From: QZLE01 sp033852075
Lineage (GTDB): Bacteria > Pseudomonadota > Gammaproteobacteria > QZLD01
NCBI GenBank assembly: GCA_033852075.1
Contig: JAWSVC010000014.1
Span: 9,396 to 73,395 of the forward strand
Direction of reading: 5' to 3'
Length of the DNA: 64,000 nucleotides
Part shown: piece by piece, positions 9,527-18,150 of the stretch
Position numbering within the stretch: the first letter of the stretch is position 1
Layout of the letters: the number at the start of each line of letters is the position of its first letter
Translations under genes and position numbers: made by a program
The notes under the pieces: model-generated
What the model was told of the DNA's origin: nothing
What the model saw: only the letters and a program-made list of their open reading frames with translations
Database searches by the model: none

Positions 9527-10728
9527 ATAAAGAGCCTTTCGATATAAGTCATCAAACCCAATGAATAAAACAATATATATGTGATACTTAAATGTAATAC
9601 CATCAAAGATGGAAGATAAAACTTCATCTTTATTTCCAATCTTGAATCAAGCTCCATAATCAGACCGTTAGCAACAATAAAGAACAAAGTAACTACCATA
9701 ATCAATATCATTAACCAAGGTTCCATTCCTGTCATATTGTTATGTTTTGCATCGGTTAGATAGAATATTACAACCGGCAATATTATTGCTGCGGGAATAA
9801 ATAACATCGAATGAAATAATCCGGTTTTCAGCCCGGAGGCAAGATTAATTTTTTTTATTGGAATAACCTTGTATATCGCGACTAAAGCACCAACCAAAGC
9901 TATGAGTGCAATTATAAATCCTTTATAACGATTAGAATTAATATTAGCGCGCATCATATCATTTCCAATAAGCCTGCTGGCAAACCCACCTCCCTGTTGT
10001 TTAACCAAATTGTAGTAACTTTGCGCCTTTCCGAAATTTTTTAATAAATAGTGGCAATCACCTATATTTTTCAAAACTACTACTTTGTGCGGCGAATTTG
10101 GATATTCATCTAATATCCGGTTATAGATTGGTATGGCTTTTCTTATGCTGGAAAATTCCTCTTCATTTTGTGGAATTCTTTGACGCCCCCGATATTCATT
10201 TGCCAACCAGAATAAGGCATCATCTAAAGCCTTATAGTCTGGATAATCCTTCACAAATCTTTCCAGCCTTTGGATAAATACCGCATTTTCTCCGGGACGA
10301 TAGCTGTTGAGAATAGTTTGAAACTCTTTATAAGTTACAAGATTTATATCCTTATACCTTTTCAAGGCATTAATTCTTATTTCTGCCCTACGGGAATGCC
10401 TTCCATTATATATTTCTATATATTCCTGATAGATCTCTAACGCCTCAGATGGTAAAAAAAGTTTTTCGTCGAGTATTACCGCCTTTTTAAAAAGCGATTC
10501 TTCTGCATACAACTGATCGCCATATTTCGCATAAATCTCTTCATATGCACTTATTGCAACCTGATAGTTATTATAATTTTCATATGACTGAGCTTTTTTA
10601 AAAAGCATACGGGCTTCATTTTGCCGGTCATCTGTTGTTGATTGTTGCTGTGCGTATAAAGAAAATGAGTAACAAAAACTTATTATAACTAATAAGGTAT
10701 AAATAAGGGGTCGATGCATTGGTTTCAT
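9523..10728 (-). CDS. TPR-repeat membrane protein with C-terminal four-helix membrane domain
   Basis: A 401-residue protein. Residues 1-26 are a signal peptide (ending SLYAQ). TPR-like helices cover about 35-260 (for example ARMLFKKAQSYENYNNYQVA and PHKVVVLKNIGDCHYLLKNF), resembling the YbgF/BamD-type periplasmic TPR arrangement. Four hydrophobic segments follow at about 273-292, 308-331, 344-364 and 373-395. The combination of a periplasmic TPR domain with a C-terminal four-TM domain suggests a scaffold in the inner membrane. It is translationally coupled to the downstream exported protein and lies 75 bp after the phosphoesterase gene. Exact function unknown. Confidence 0.78.
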   Translation of the reverse strand: MKPMHRPLIYTLLVIISFCYSFSLYAQQQSTTDDRQNEARMLFKKAQSYENYNNYQVAISAYEEIYAKYGDQLYAEESLFKKAVILDEKLFLPSEALEIYQEYIEIYNGRHSRRAEIRINALKRYKDINLVTYKEFQTILNSYRPGENAVFIQRLERFVKDYPDYKALDDALFWLANEYRGRQRIPQNEEEFSSIRKAIPIYNRILDEYPNSPHKVVVLKNIGDCHYLLKNFGKAQSYYNLVKQQGGGFASRLIGNDMMRANINSNRYKGFIIALIALVGALVAIYKVIPIKKINLASGLKTGLFHSMLFIPAAIILPVVIFYLTDAKHNNMTGMEPWLMILIMVVTLFFIVANGLIMELDSRLEIKMKFYLPSLMVLHLSITYILFYSLGLMTYIERLFI

Positions 10729-10803
10729 GTTTTTTACGAACTGGTCTAAGATGCAATGCAGGTAGATAAATCAATTATCTACCTACTGCAACAGGAAAAA
10801 TTA

Positions 10804-12039
10804 CTAAAGAACGATACGCTCAAGCAATGAGGATGAACTGTTTCCTTGCCCTTGTACCTTATAGGTTTCCATAACCAAAGATGAATCATTAACATCAACT
10901 ATTACATAGTTCAATACATCTTCATATTTGTGAATTGTGGCGTTCGAAGAAATATCTTCTATCTGAATAATCGGGCTACCACCACCACCGCTTAATATGT
11001 AATGGATACCATTCATTTCCAGATGCTGATAATCATGATCGTGCCCTTCAAAAACAGCTTTTACACCATATTGTTCAAACAAAGGACGAAGATTATTTAC
11101 CAGAACCGGATTATCACCCCAGGAAGAAGCTGAATGAACAGGTACATGCAGTGAAACAAAGATATGATCTATATCAATGTCTGCTGCGGCATTTTGCAGG
11201 TCAGACTGAATAAAGTTATATTGCGACGTTCCCGGTAACAGTAAATCATAGCTGTCATTGTTACTGGTGTATTTTCCGGTGTTTATCACCAAGATATGCA
11301 CGTTGCCATAATTGTATGAATAATAAGCAAAGTCACCGCTATTACCAGAACTCATAAGGTAACTGTCAAAATAGGTATTTCCAGTACCATTGCCATCTGA
11401 AAATTCATGATTCCCATAAGTAGGCACAAGAGGATGATTACGTAAAAGATCCTTTTCAACATCGAAAAAGTTAATTACGTCATCCATATCTGTTCCATCA
11501 AGTGCAAAATCACCAACATGCAAAACAAAATCAGGAGATTTAGAGGCCATGCTCTGGCATACAGGAAGATGATCGTCATTATCACCATAAGCAGCTACAA
11601 TATCCTCATACCATGCGGCTTCACGGGTATCCCCGTAAACAGCAAAACGGAAAGGAAGACGACTTCCCTTTGGAAGCGCAGTTACAAATGAGCCAACCGG
11701 ACTGGTTGTTCCATCGGACGTAACCGTATAGTAATACCGGGTATTGGTACTTAAACCGGAAAGTGTCATCTTTCTGATCTTACCGGAAGAGATCTGATGA
11801 GTAACATAATTACTCATATTTGAATTTAAAGAAACCTTAAGGGTTGCAGAATCAGAATTGTACGTTTCAAATGCTATTCCAACAGAATCCGATGTTAATT
11901 GCTGCAATAGCGGATAAACACGAAATCCAGTTTCCGGGTCATCCCCCCCTGCAAATGCTGAAGATGAAATAATAAAAAAAAAGGGTAGTAAAGAATATTT
12001 TAGAAAACGATTGAGATTTGGCATTACCTTCAACTCCAT
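10804..12039 (-). CDS. Secreted purple-acid-phosphatase-like metallophosphoesterase
   Basis: Exported phosphoesterase with a two-metal centre. Signal peptide to about residue 30 (SSSAFAGG), a fibronectin-III-like N-terminal domain to about 125 ending in RYYYTVTSDG, then the calcineurin-like domain. Metal motifs: YGDTRE (GDxx), HVGDFALDG, YGNHEFSDG, SLHVPVHS and EGHDHDYQ. The arrangement is that of bacterial purple acid phosphatases, which release phosphate from organic esters outside the cytoplasm. The start is preceded by an AT-rich region and no upstream gene on the same strand within 390 bp, so it probably begins a transcript; the TPR, exported and radical SAM genes may read through from it. 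Substrate specificity is not deducible. Confidence 0.87.
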   Translation of the reverse strand: MELKVMPNLNRFLKYSLLPFFFIISSSAFAGGDDPETGFRVYPLLQQLTSDSVGIAFETYNSDSATLKVSLNSNMSNYVTHQISSGKIRKMTLSGLSTNTRYYYTVTSDGTTSPVGSFVTALPKGSRLPFRFAVYGDTREAAWYEDIVAAYGDNDDHLPVCQSMASKSPDFVLHVGDFALDGTDMDDVINFFDVEKDLLRNHPLVPTYGNHEFSDGNGTGNTYFDSYLMSSGNSGDFAYYSYNYGNVHILVINTGKYTSNNDSYDLLLPGTSQYNFIQSDLQNAAADIDIDHIFVSLHVPVHSASSWGDNPVLVNNLRPLFEQYGVKAVFEGHDHDYQHLEMNGIHYILSGGGGSPIIQIEDISSNATIHKYEDVLNYVIVDVNDSSLVMETYKVQGQGNSSSSLLERIVL

Positions 12040-12280
12040 GATTAATTAACCATAACCAGATATCTACTTAACTTGTTCTCAGAAAAAACAAAATTATGAA
12101 ATAAATAACATGGCAAATAGTAATAATTAATTATGAATCTAATGTTACACAAAAATTAAATAATACAATTAGCTAAAAAACCGCAAGCATCTATTGATAC
12201 AATCAACAGCCATTGCTCGCAATACCCTAACCCCAGTAAAAATGTACCGGTCAAGTCTAACCGGACATAAATGCTTTACA

Positions 12281-12445
12281 CACCTAAAATACATCAATCC
12301 AAATATTAAGGTAATTGTGTTAACCGGATTCTTACAGCAACAATATCTTGATGAGTTGATTAAAGCCGGAGTATGTGGGTACATCTCAAAACCTTATCGA
12401 ATTGAAGATCTGAGCAAAATGATTAATCATGTTATTTCTACTTAG
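12281..12445 (+). pseudogene. C-terminal remnant of a response-regulator receiver domain
   Basis: About 54 codons that read as the second half of a REC domain: beta-4 KVIVLTGF, the helix DELIKAGVCGYI and the conserved KP of ISKPY, then a final helix EDLSKMINHVIST and a TAG stop. The first half with the acidic pocket and phospho-Asp is absent: sequence upstream of about 12281 in the same frame has no receiver pattern. The reading frame continues open to an ATG at 12194 but that part looks random. The stop overlaps the end of the convergent SPFH gene by eight bases. This is most simply a relic of a longer regulator or hybrid kinase that was truncated by rearrangement. Confidence 0.75.
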
Positions 12446-13388
12446 CCGGATCGATTATTCTTATTTCATTGAGTTTTTTGCTTAGGCGTTTGATAAACTG
12501 ATAATACTGTTGCTTTTGTAGTAAGGTATTATCCGATTTGATAGATTGTAATTGTGCAAGAAAACGGGATGCTTCACCTTGGGCGCGTGAGATTTGTTGG
12601 TGTTTGTAGGAGCTGGCTTCCTGTTGGATATTATTAGCGTACTCCCTGGCTTCCGGAATCGCCCGGTTTTTAAAGGCATGAGCTATATTTAGAGCCTTTT
12701 TGCGCTCCTGCCTTGCCTGGATGACATCGTCAAAATAGCGTTGCGTTTGTTTAGGTGGTGCAATTTCGCGTATCTCTACAAAGGCTATTCTTATGCCTGA
12801 ATCAAACTGGTTTAGCTTTTGTTGCAGTAGTTGCTTTACCCCATCCTCTATTCTTTTTTTACCTGTGGTTAAAACATCGTCAACATTGGTTTTTGATATT
12901 AATTTCAGTACACTTGAAGCGGTAAAACCTTTTATTAGCAACTCAGTATCGCGGGTTGAAATCAGGTATTTATCCGGGCTGATGACATTGTATTTAATCA
13001 GCAGGTTGGCATTTACGATATTGTTGTCGCCAGTAATGCAGTATGTTGTTAGGTTGGATGACTTGATGTAATTATGTGCGCGGGAGCCAAATTCCCATCC
13101 TGAACTGGCAAAGTCGTCGACTATGATAGAGCGGACGTTTTTGGAGTCGATTCTGGTAACCTGGTCAGTAGGTGTTGGTAGGGCATAATGTAAGCCGGGT
13201 TGTACATTAGGATCAATTATTTTACCGAATCGTTGCTGTACGCCGATTTGACTTGGGTCTATGTAGTAAAATCCGGTGGCAAAATAGATAACTATCAATA
13301 CACAAATTACTAGACCTGCATAATGCACCAGCTGTTTTTGTAACGATTTAAGATTTGCAGGGTTATCATTTGGGGTATTACGACTCAT
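12438..13388 (-). CDS. HflK-like SPFH (band 7) protein
   Basis: A 316-residue SPFH membrane protein. One N-terminal TM helix (about 22-43), then the SPFH domain beginning GFYYIDPSQIGVQQRFGK, a pattern shared with HflK, followed by a helical region rich in Ala, Glu, Arg and Gln (about 225-290). HflK and HflC form a periplasmic cage that controls FtsH in E. coli. This is the third gene of the operon: its ATG shares one base with the stop of the HflC-like gene. It is shorter than E. coli HflK (about 419 aa) and lacks the Gly-rich N-terminal tail. Probably assembles with the two upstream SPFH proteins; the target protease is not shown here. Confidence 0.85.
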   Translation of the reverse strand: MSRNTPNDNPANLKSLQKQLVHYAGLVICVLIVIYFATGFYYIDPSQIGVQQRFGKIIDPNVQPGLHYALPTPTDQVTRIDSKNVRSIIVDDFASSGWEFGSRAHNYIKSSNLTTYCITGDNNIVNANLLIKYNVISPDKYLISTRDTELLIKGFTASSVLKLISKTNVDDVLTTGKKRIEDGVKQLLQQKLNQFDSGIRIAFVEIREIAPPKQTQRYFDDVIQARQERKKALNIAHAFKNRAIPEAREYANNIQQEASSYKHQQISRAQGEASRFLAQLQSIKSDNTLLQKQQYYQFIKRLSKKLNEIRIIDPAK

Positions 13389-14287
13389 TATTGATTACCA
13401 TTTTTATTCGATTTTTCCAGGTCGTTGGTCAGGTATTTCATCAAGTCGGATTCAGTAGATAGCAATAATGTTGATTTTTCATCAAAGATCGATTCATATG
13501 CCTCTAATGAGCGGATAAATTCAAAGTAGTCCTGGTCCTGGCTATATGCCTGAGCGTATATCTTTAGTGCTTCCTTATCAGCCTCTCCCTTGATAATCAG
13601 AGATTGCTTTTCCGCAGTCGCTTTGATTTCCTGTGCCTGTCTTTTGGCTTCAGCTACAATTTTACCGGCGTCTTCTCTCCCTTCTGCGCGTATTTTTTCT
13701 GCTTCCATCTCTCGTTCTGCCTTCATGCGCTCATAAACCGATTTCATAACTACGGCAGGATAGGAGAGACGGATAATGCCAATGTGTTCGATGCTAACGC
13801 CGTATTTTGTTACGGCGCTTTGGTTTGATGTTGCTATTAGTTCTTGTTCAATCATATCTATCTTAACTTGTGACGGATCGCTGTTGATGATTTGATGGAT
13901 GGAGTAATCGCTGAAAACAATTCCAAGTTGGGAATTAATCATGTCGCTGATTTTTTGTCTGCCATTATCGATGTTTTGTAGTGATTGAAAAAATACGACA
14001 GGATCTTTGATCTTCCAGGCGATAAAACAGCTGGTTATTATTGGATTTTTATCCCCCAAAAGAAGCTGGATTGGTTGGGTATCGATCTGTTGCAGACGTT
14101 TGTCAAAACGGTTTACCTTATTTATAAAACCAGGCATCTTAAAGTGCAATCCAGGCTGGTCAATGGTGCGAACCGACTTTCCGAACTGGGTTACAATTCC
14201 CCATTCCCGCTCATCTATTGAGAATGTTGAAGTTACTGATAAACTTGCTGTTAGCAGAATTAAGATGCTAATCACGAATAGGCGCAC
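13388..14287 (-). CDS. HflC-like SPFH protein
   Basis: A 299-residue protein of HflC length and layout: N-terminal membrane anchor (1-20), SPFH domain starting SIDEREWGIVTQFGK with QPGLHFKMPG, and a long helical segment with the RxEGREDA and KGEADKEALKIYA patterns typical of HflC. Ends in a charged tail (LEKSNKNGNQ). In E. coli HflC pairs with HflK in an oligomeric cage around FtsH in the inner membrane. The start overlaps the end of the CDF-SPFH gene by 20 bp, and the stop overlaps the next HflK-like gene by one base, so the three are translationally linked. Since the canonical hflK-hflC pair normally sits near hfq-hflX, this is probably a second system (inference). Confidence 0.88.
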   Translation of the reverse strand: MRLFVISILILLTASLSVTSTFSIDEREWGIVTQFGKSVRTIDQPGLHFKMPGFINKVNRFDKRLQQIDTQPIQLLLGDKNPIITSCFIAWKIKDPVVFFQSLQNIDNGRQKISDMINSQLGIVFSDYSIHQIINSDPSQVKIDMIEQELIATSNQSAVTKYGVSIEHIGIIRLSYPAVVMKSVYERMKAEREMEAEKIRAEGREDAGKIVAEAKRQAQEIKATAEKQSLIIKGEADKEALKIYAQAYSQDQDYFEFIRSLEAYESIFDEKSTLLLSTESDLMKYLTNDLEKSNKNGNQ

Positions 14288-16064
14288 GGCGTTTTACCTC
14301 TTTTGGTTCTGGGCTTACTTCTGGAAGTTTTTGCTCTTGTTGTTGTTTGTTTATTTGCCGGTACAGGAAACGTTCCTTATATAGCAGGTATGTGGATATA
14401 CCGGAACTTGGCTCGTAAATGATCTTTTCGCCTTCGCTGATGGATTTAACCTGAGCAGTGAGCTGCATATGCTTAGTGATTATTTGGGGATATTGCCGGT
14501 ATGAGTCAAGTTGGAGCAAATAATTCTGGGATTCTCCCTGGGCAAGCTGAATCTTGCTGTTACTTTCTGATTGCGCCTGTGATATCAGTTGCGATGAGTT
14601 TAATTTTGCATCGGGTATCATCACATTGTGTTTTACCTTGGCCTGATTAATCATGGTTTCTCTGGTTTGAGTAGCTGCGACAAGTTGTTCAAATGATATT
14701 GCTACATTTGCAGGAGGGTGAAAATCTTTTAGATCCAGCCTTACAATCTCCAGTCCGCTTTTTAATTGATCTAACTGTGATTGAATATTTGTGGTTACCT
14801 GGTCTACCCACTTTTTGCGTTTATACAGTGCAAGATCATAAAACTCATTGCGCGTAAAAGTAGCTATTAGTTCTTGCATGCATATCTGAGATGCAAGCTG
14901 TTCGGGATTGGTGGTGTTTAAGAAAAAGTTTTCTACGTCATTAATCCGGTAATGTAATGAGATATAAGGTTGGAAGAAGTTATTATCGGCAGACATAAAT
15001 TCAAGTTTGTCTCCGTGTGATTTTCCCCAGATCAGGGCGATGTTTTTATCGCTGATATTTCCAACCTCTATGGTTTTTACCTGACCACTGTTGATCTTAT
15101 TTGCTTTATCTATAGGCCATGGCCACTTGAAATATAACCCCGGAGATAATGTGGTCCCAGGATTAATAATGCGGCCAAACCTGGTAATAACAGCTTGTTG
15201 ATTAATCTCAATCTGTACCAGCGAGGTAGAAAGCCAAAATACCACTGCAGCAGTTGTTGCAAGAGCCAAGCCTGCTTTAAGTATTTTTCTGGAAGTGTTT
15301 ACGATGGATGCCAAGTCGTTTCTTTTATCAGGATGTAGATCAAAGATATCGCAAAACCATGTGCCGACTTTATTGCCAAGATGGCGATCGAATAGGGAGA
15401 AAAGCATGGTGGTGATTCGATATTCTGTCAAATAGCCATGTTTATGTTTTGTCATAGAAAGCAGCGTGTTTATGCCTGTCTCTACGGCGAAGAGTAATAT
15501 CATTAGTCCAATTACACCACCGATGTATTTATCAACATTGATTCCGAAGTTGTAGATAATCAGCGAAAAACCGGTAAGTAGTGATATCACCATATCGGTG
15601 CGGTTGTGCTGGCTATCAGCCTTTAGTGCAGCTGAGTTTTCTGTTTCTGCGGTTATTGCCTCGAATCGGTAGATGAAAAATGAACCAAAGGAAAGCAGGA
15701 TAAAGATCATCCCGGTTATAAGAGGGTTATCAACAGTTACCGGTTCGCTGGAGAGGATACGTAAAAATATTGATAGCGCGATGATGAAAAGCCAAATACT
15801 TATGAGCATGGCGATTATCAGCTCAGGGTCTTTCCAGTTATGACGGGGGTTATGAGATGTGTTGTTAGAGTATTCTGTACTACGTCGGTTGCTTAGCCAG
15901 ATTGTAAATACAACCAATGCGGTAGTGGTGATATCGGAGAAGCTATGCCAAGCCTCGGAGAAAACTGCAAGGCTTCCAGAAAGCCAGTAAGCAAAAAACT
16001 TAATGACTGTTAGCAGGGTAATTATTGCAAGGCTTATTATTCCAGCCCTAAGTTTATTTGGCAT
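14268..16064 (-). CDS. Cation diffusion facilitator-HflK (SPFH) fusion protein
   Basis: A 598-residue two-part membrane protein. Residues 1-210 look like a CDF transporter: six hydrophobic segments, with the paired metal-site motifs His40-xxx-Asp44 (in SEAWHSFSD) and His153-xxx-Asp157 (in KADSQHNRTD). The usual cytoplasmic metal-binding C-terminal domain of CDF proteins is not recognisable. After a linker, another TM helix (about 268-285) leads into an SPFH domain starting EINQQAVITRFGR with SPGLYFKWPWP, as in HflK, followed by an Ala/Gln/Ser-rich helix and a charged tail. First gene of an operon with HflC-like and HflK-like proteins. The intact metal residues suggest real transport, tethered to a band-7 assembly; the transported ion (zinc, iron or manganese are the usual CDF substrates) is not known. 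Confidence 0.88.
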   Translation of the reverse strand: MPNKLRAGIISLAIITLLTVIKFFAYWLSGSLAVFSEAWHSFSDITTTALVVFTIWLSNRRSTEYSNNTSHNPRHNWKDPELIIAMLISIWLFIIALSIFLRILSSEPVTVDNPLITGMIFILLSFGSFFIYRFEAITAETENSAALKADSQHNRTDMVISLLTGFSLIIYNFGINVDKYIGGVIGLMILLFAVETGINTLLSMTKHKHGYLTEYRITTMLFSLFDRHLGNKVGTWFCDIFDLHPDKRNDLASIVNTSRKILKAGLALATTAAVVFWLSTSLVQIEINQQAVITRFGRIINPGTTLSPGLYFKWPWPIDKANKINSGQVKTIEVGNISDKNIALIWGKSHGDKLEFMSADNNFFQPYISLHYRINDVENFFLNTTNPEQLASQICMQELIATFTRNEFYDLALYKRKKWVDQVTTNIQSQLDQLKSGLEIVRLDLKDFHPPANVAISFEQLVAATQTRETMINQAKVKHNVMIPDAKLNSSQLISQAQSESNSKIQLAQGESQNYLLQLDSYRQYPQIITKHMQLTAQVKSISEGEKIIYEPSSGISTYLLYKERFLYRQINKQQQEQKLPEVSPEPKEVKRRAPIRD

Positions 16065-16247
16065 ATGTTTGCATCGAAGTAAAAAACAAAAATAGGTATA
16101 ACCTTTTTTCTTTGTTCAAGAAAAATTGAAAGTTATGCAACTATCTTATCTAAAGAAATAATTTCAACAGAAAAACATTACAAACAGGTGACAATAACGC
16201 AAAGTAATAAAATTATGATAAAGCGTTTCATGATTATTTAATAAAGA

Positions 16248-16274
16248 TTTAACCAGATTGTAACGATCTGTTAT
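16248..16274 (+). promoter_or_regulatory. Three 10-bp-spaced heptamers upstream of the alkaline phosphatase (candidate regulator site)
   Basis: Within the 319-bp divergent gap between the SPFH operon and the alkaline phosphatase gene, three related heptamers repeat every ten bases: TTTAACC (16248-16254), TTGTAAC (16258-16264) and CTGTTAT (16268-16274). Tandem binding of PhoB/OmpR-type regulators produces this kind of pattern, although the classical Pho box has an 11-bp period. A TTGAAA at 16288-16293 could be a -35 element, but the -10 is weak. On the opposite strand TTGTCAC and TTGTAAT (around 16180-16200) form an 11-bp-period pair facing the SPFH operon. The rest of the gap is AT-rich with no gene. 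Control by phosphate is a guess. Confidence 0.3.
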
Positions 16275-16383
16275 CAAAATCCTTTGCTTGAAACTTGTAG
16301 CTTTAATATTTATTTGGTTCGTCTTTATTAATTATTGTTGCAGGTTAATCCCCTTTTTGAGGCTTAATTTTTAGGAGAGTAAT

Positions 16384-18093
16384 ATGAGACGTTTAATTTC
16401 TGTATGCGCTATTACAGCCGCTGCTATGATTGCATCGCCTGTAGTGAGCGCTGCTAATAGTGATAGTTTAAGACAGAGCAAGAAGGTTAAGAATGTAATC
16501 TTTATGATACCTGATGGATGCGATGCCAGTGTTCAGACTTTGGCGCGTTGGATGAAAGGTGAGTCACTACAGCTTGATAGCATGAACAATGGTATGGTTC
16601 GTACCGAAATGGCTAATTCTGTTATCACCGGTTCTGCTGCTGCTTCAACTGCTTTCGCAACAGGCGAGAAAACAACTGTGCGTTTCCTTGGCGTTGCTCC
16701 TCGCACAGAAGATATGCTTTCAACTTATATCCCTCCAGTAGATAAAGAGCCATATGAGCCTATGGCGAGTATTCTTGAAGGAGCCAAACAAAAAGGTAAG
16801 GCTACCGGTTTGGTTGCAACCAGTCGTATTACTCATGCTACTCCAGCTGGTTTTGCTGTGCATATTCATGATCGAGGTATGGATAATGAGATCATGGAAC
16901 ATATGGTTTATCAGGATATCGATGTGGTATTCGGTGGTGGTAAGCGTCATCTATTGCCAAAAAGCGAAGGCGGAAAGCGTACAGATGGTGAAAACCTAGT
17001 AAATGTACTTGTTGATCGTGGTTATCAATTTGTTGAAACCAAAGATCAGCTTGAAGATCTGGAAGAAGGTAAGGCTTGGGGTATGTTCGCATCCAGTCAT
17101 ATGCAGGCAGATATTGATCGTGCTGAATTTGCTCCAGAAGAGCCTTCTATTGCAGAAATGACAGCAAAGGCGATCGATCTTCTTTCTCAGGATAAAGACG
17201 GTTTCTTCCTAATGGTTGAAGGTAGTCAGGTTGATTGGGCTGGTCACGCAAATGATCCAAAATATATGTTTACTGATTTCATCGCTTTTGATGAGGCGGT
17301 AAAAGTGGCTGTTGATTTTGCTAAGATGGATGGAAACACCGTTGTTGTTGCTTTCCCGGATCACAATACAGGTGCTTTGAGTATCGGTAATGTTAATACT
17401 GATAAGACATATACTACATTAAGTGTTGAAGACATGATGGGACCATTGCAAGGCATGCGCATTACCGGTACTGGTTTGCAGATGAAGATTGGTAACGATC
17501 TTTCTCCTGAGAATATCATTGCAAACATTCAAGAGTGGTGGGGAATTTCAGCCACAATGGAGGATGCTGCCGAGATTTTAGCTCATATGAATAAAGGCTG
17601 GTCTGTAGGTTATGCTATTGGTTATGTAATCAGCAAAAACCACACAGTATTCGGTTGGACTACACATGGACACAACGCTGAAGACGTTCAGGTTTGGACT
17701 TATGGTATCAACTATCCTCTAGGTACTATCGATAATACAGATCTTGCAAAAATGGCTGCAGACATGATGCGTTTTGACCTAAAAGACATAGATGCAGAAC
17801 TGTTTATTGAAGTAAGTGAAGCTTTCAGTGCGGATGAGTGGGAGCTGGATGCAATCACAGATCCGGAAAACCCTGTTCTTCACATCAAGGACGCAGTTCT
17901 TCCTGTATCAAAAGACTTAGTTATTCAGGGCGATAAAACCACAGAGATGGAAGGTATAGTTGTATATTCTCCAATGAGCGATAAGGTTTATATCCCTAAA
18001 GAGGCTGTTGATATAATCAATGGTGAAGATGATGATAATGATGATTGCCAATGGCCATGGCCTTGGCTTTGTAAGATTGCTGCAAATGATTAG
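16384..18093 (+). CDS. phoA: Alkaline phosphatase, PhoA family, periplasmic
   Basis: A 569-residue exported phosphomonoesterase that frees phosphate from organic esters. Signal peptide of about 23 residues (ends VVSA). Metal and catalytic motifs by comparison with E. coli PhoA: MIPDG (first metal Asp), the nucleophile Ser in ITGSAAASTA, THATPAGF, VEGSQVDWAGH (Glu, Asp and His), FPDHNTG (Asp-His pair) and THGHNAED (last metal His). The Asp that precedes the nucleophile Ser in E. coli is Gly here. The C-terminal ~100 residues after the last motif are an extra acidic segment ending near DDDNDDCQWPWPWLC, not part of the core fold. RBS GGAGAG precedes the ATG. The gene has its own promoter region and a terminator hairpin. 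Confidence 0.92.
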   Translation: MRRLISVCAITAAAMIASPVVSAANSDSLRQSKKVKNVIFMIPDGCDASVQTLARWMKGESLQLDSMNNGMVRTEMANSVITGSAAASTAFATGEKTTVRFLGVAPRTEDMLSTYIPPVDKEPYEPMASILEGAKQKGKATGLVATSRITHATPAGFAVHIHDRGMDNEIMEHMVYQDIDVVFGGGKRHLLPKSEGGKRTDGENLVNVLVDRGYQFVETKDQLEDLEEGKAWGMFASSHMQADIDRAEFAPEEPSIAEMTAKAIDLLSQDKDGFFLMVEGSQVDWAGHANDPKYMFTDFIAFDEAVKVAVDFAKMDGNTVVVAFPDHNTGALSIGNVNTDKTYTTLSVEDMMGPLQGMRITGTGLQMKIGNDLSPENIIANIQEWWGISATMEDAAEILAHMNKGWSVGYAIGYVISKNHTVFGWTTHGHNAEDVQVWTYGINYPLGTIDNTDLAKMAADMMRFDLKDIDAELFIEVSEAFSADEWELDAITDPENPVLHIKDAVLPVSKDLVIQGDKTTEMEGIVVYSPMSDKVYIPKEAVDIINGEDDDNDDCQWPWPWLCKIAAND

Positions 18094-18126
18094 TAGTTGA
18101 TATCAATAATTAGTAGTTAATGTTTT

Positions 18127-18150
18127 AAGCCACTCCAAACGGAGTGGCTT
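18127..18150 (+). terminator. Hairpin terminator of alkaline phosphatase gene
   Basis: Perfect 10-bp stem AAGCCACTCC / GGAGTGGCTT with a four-base loop, 33 bp after the phosphatase stop, followed by an AT-rich tail rather than a long T run. The right arm overlaps the open end of the Fic remnant, which further marks that remnant as truncated. Confidence 0.65.
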
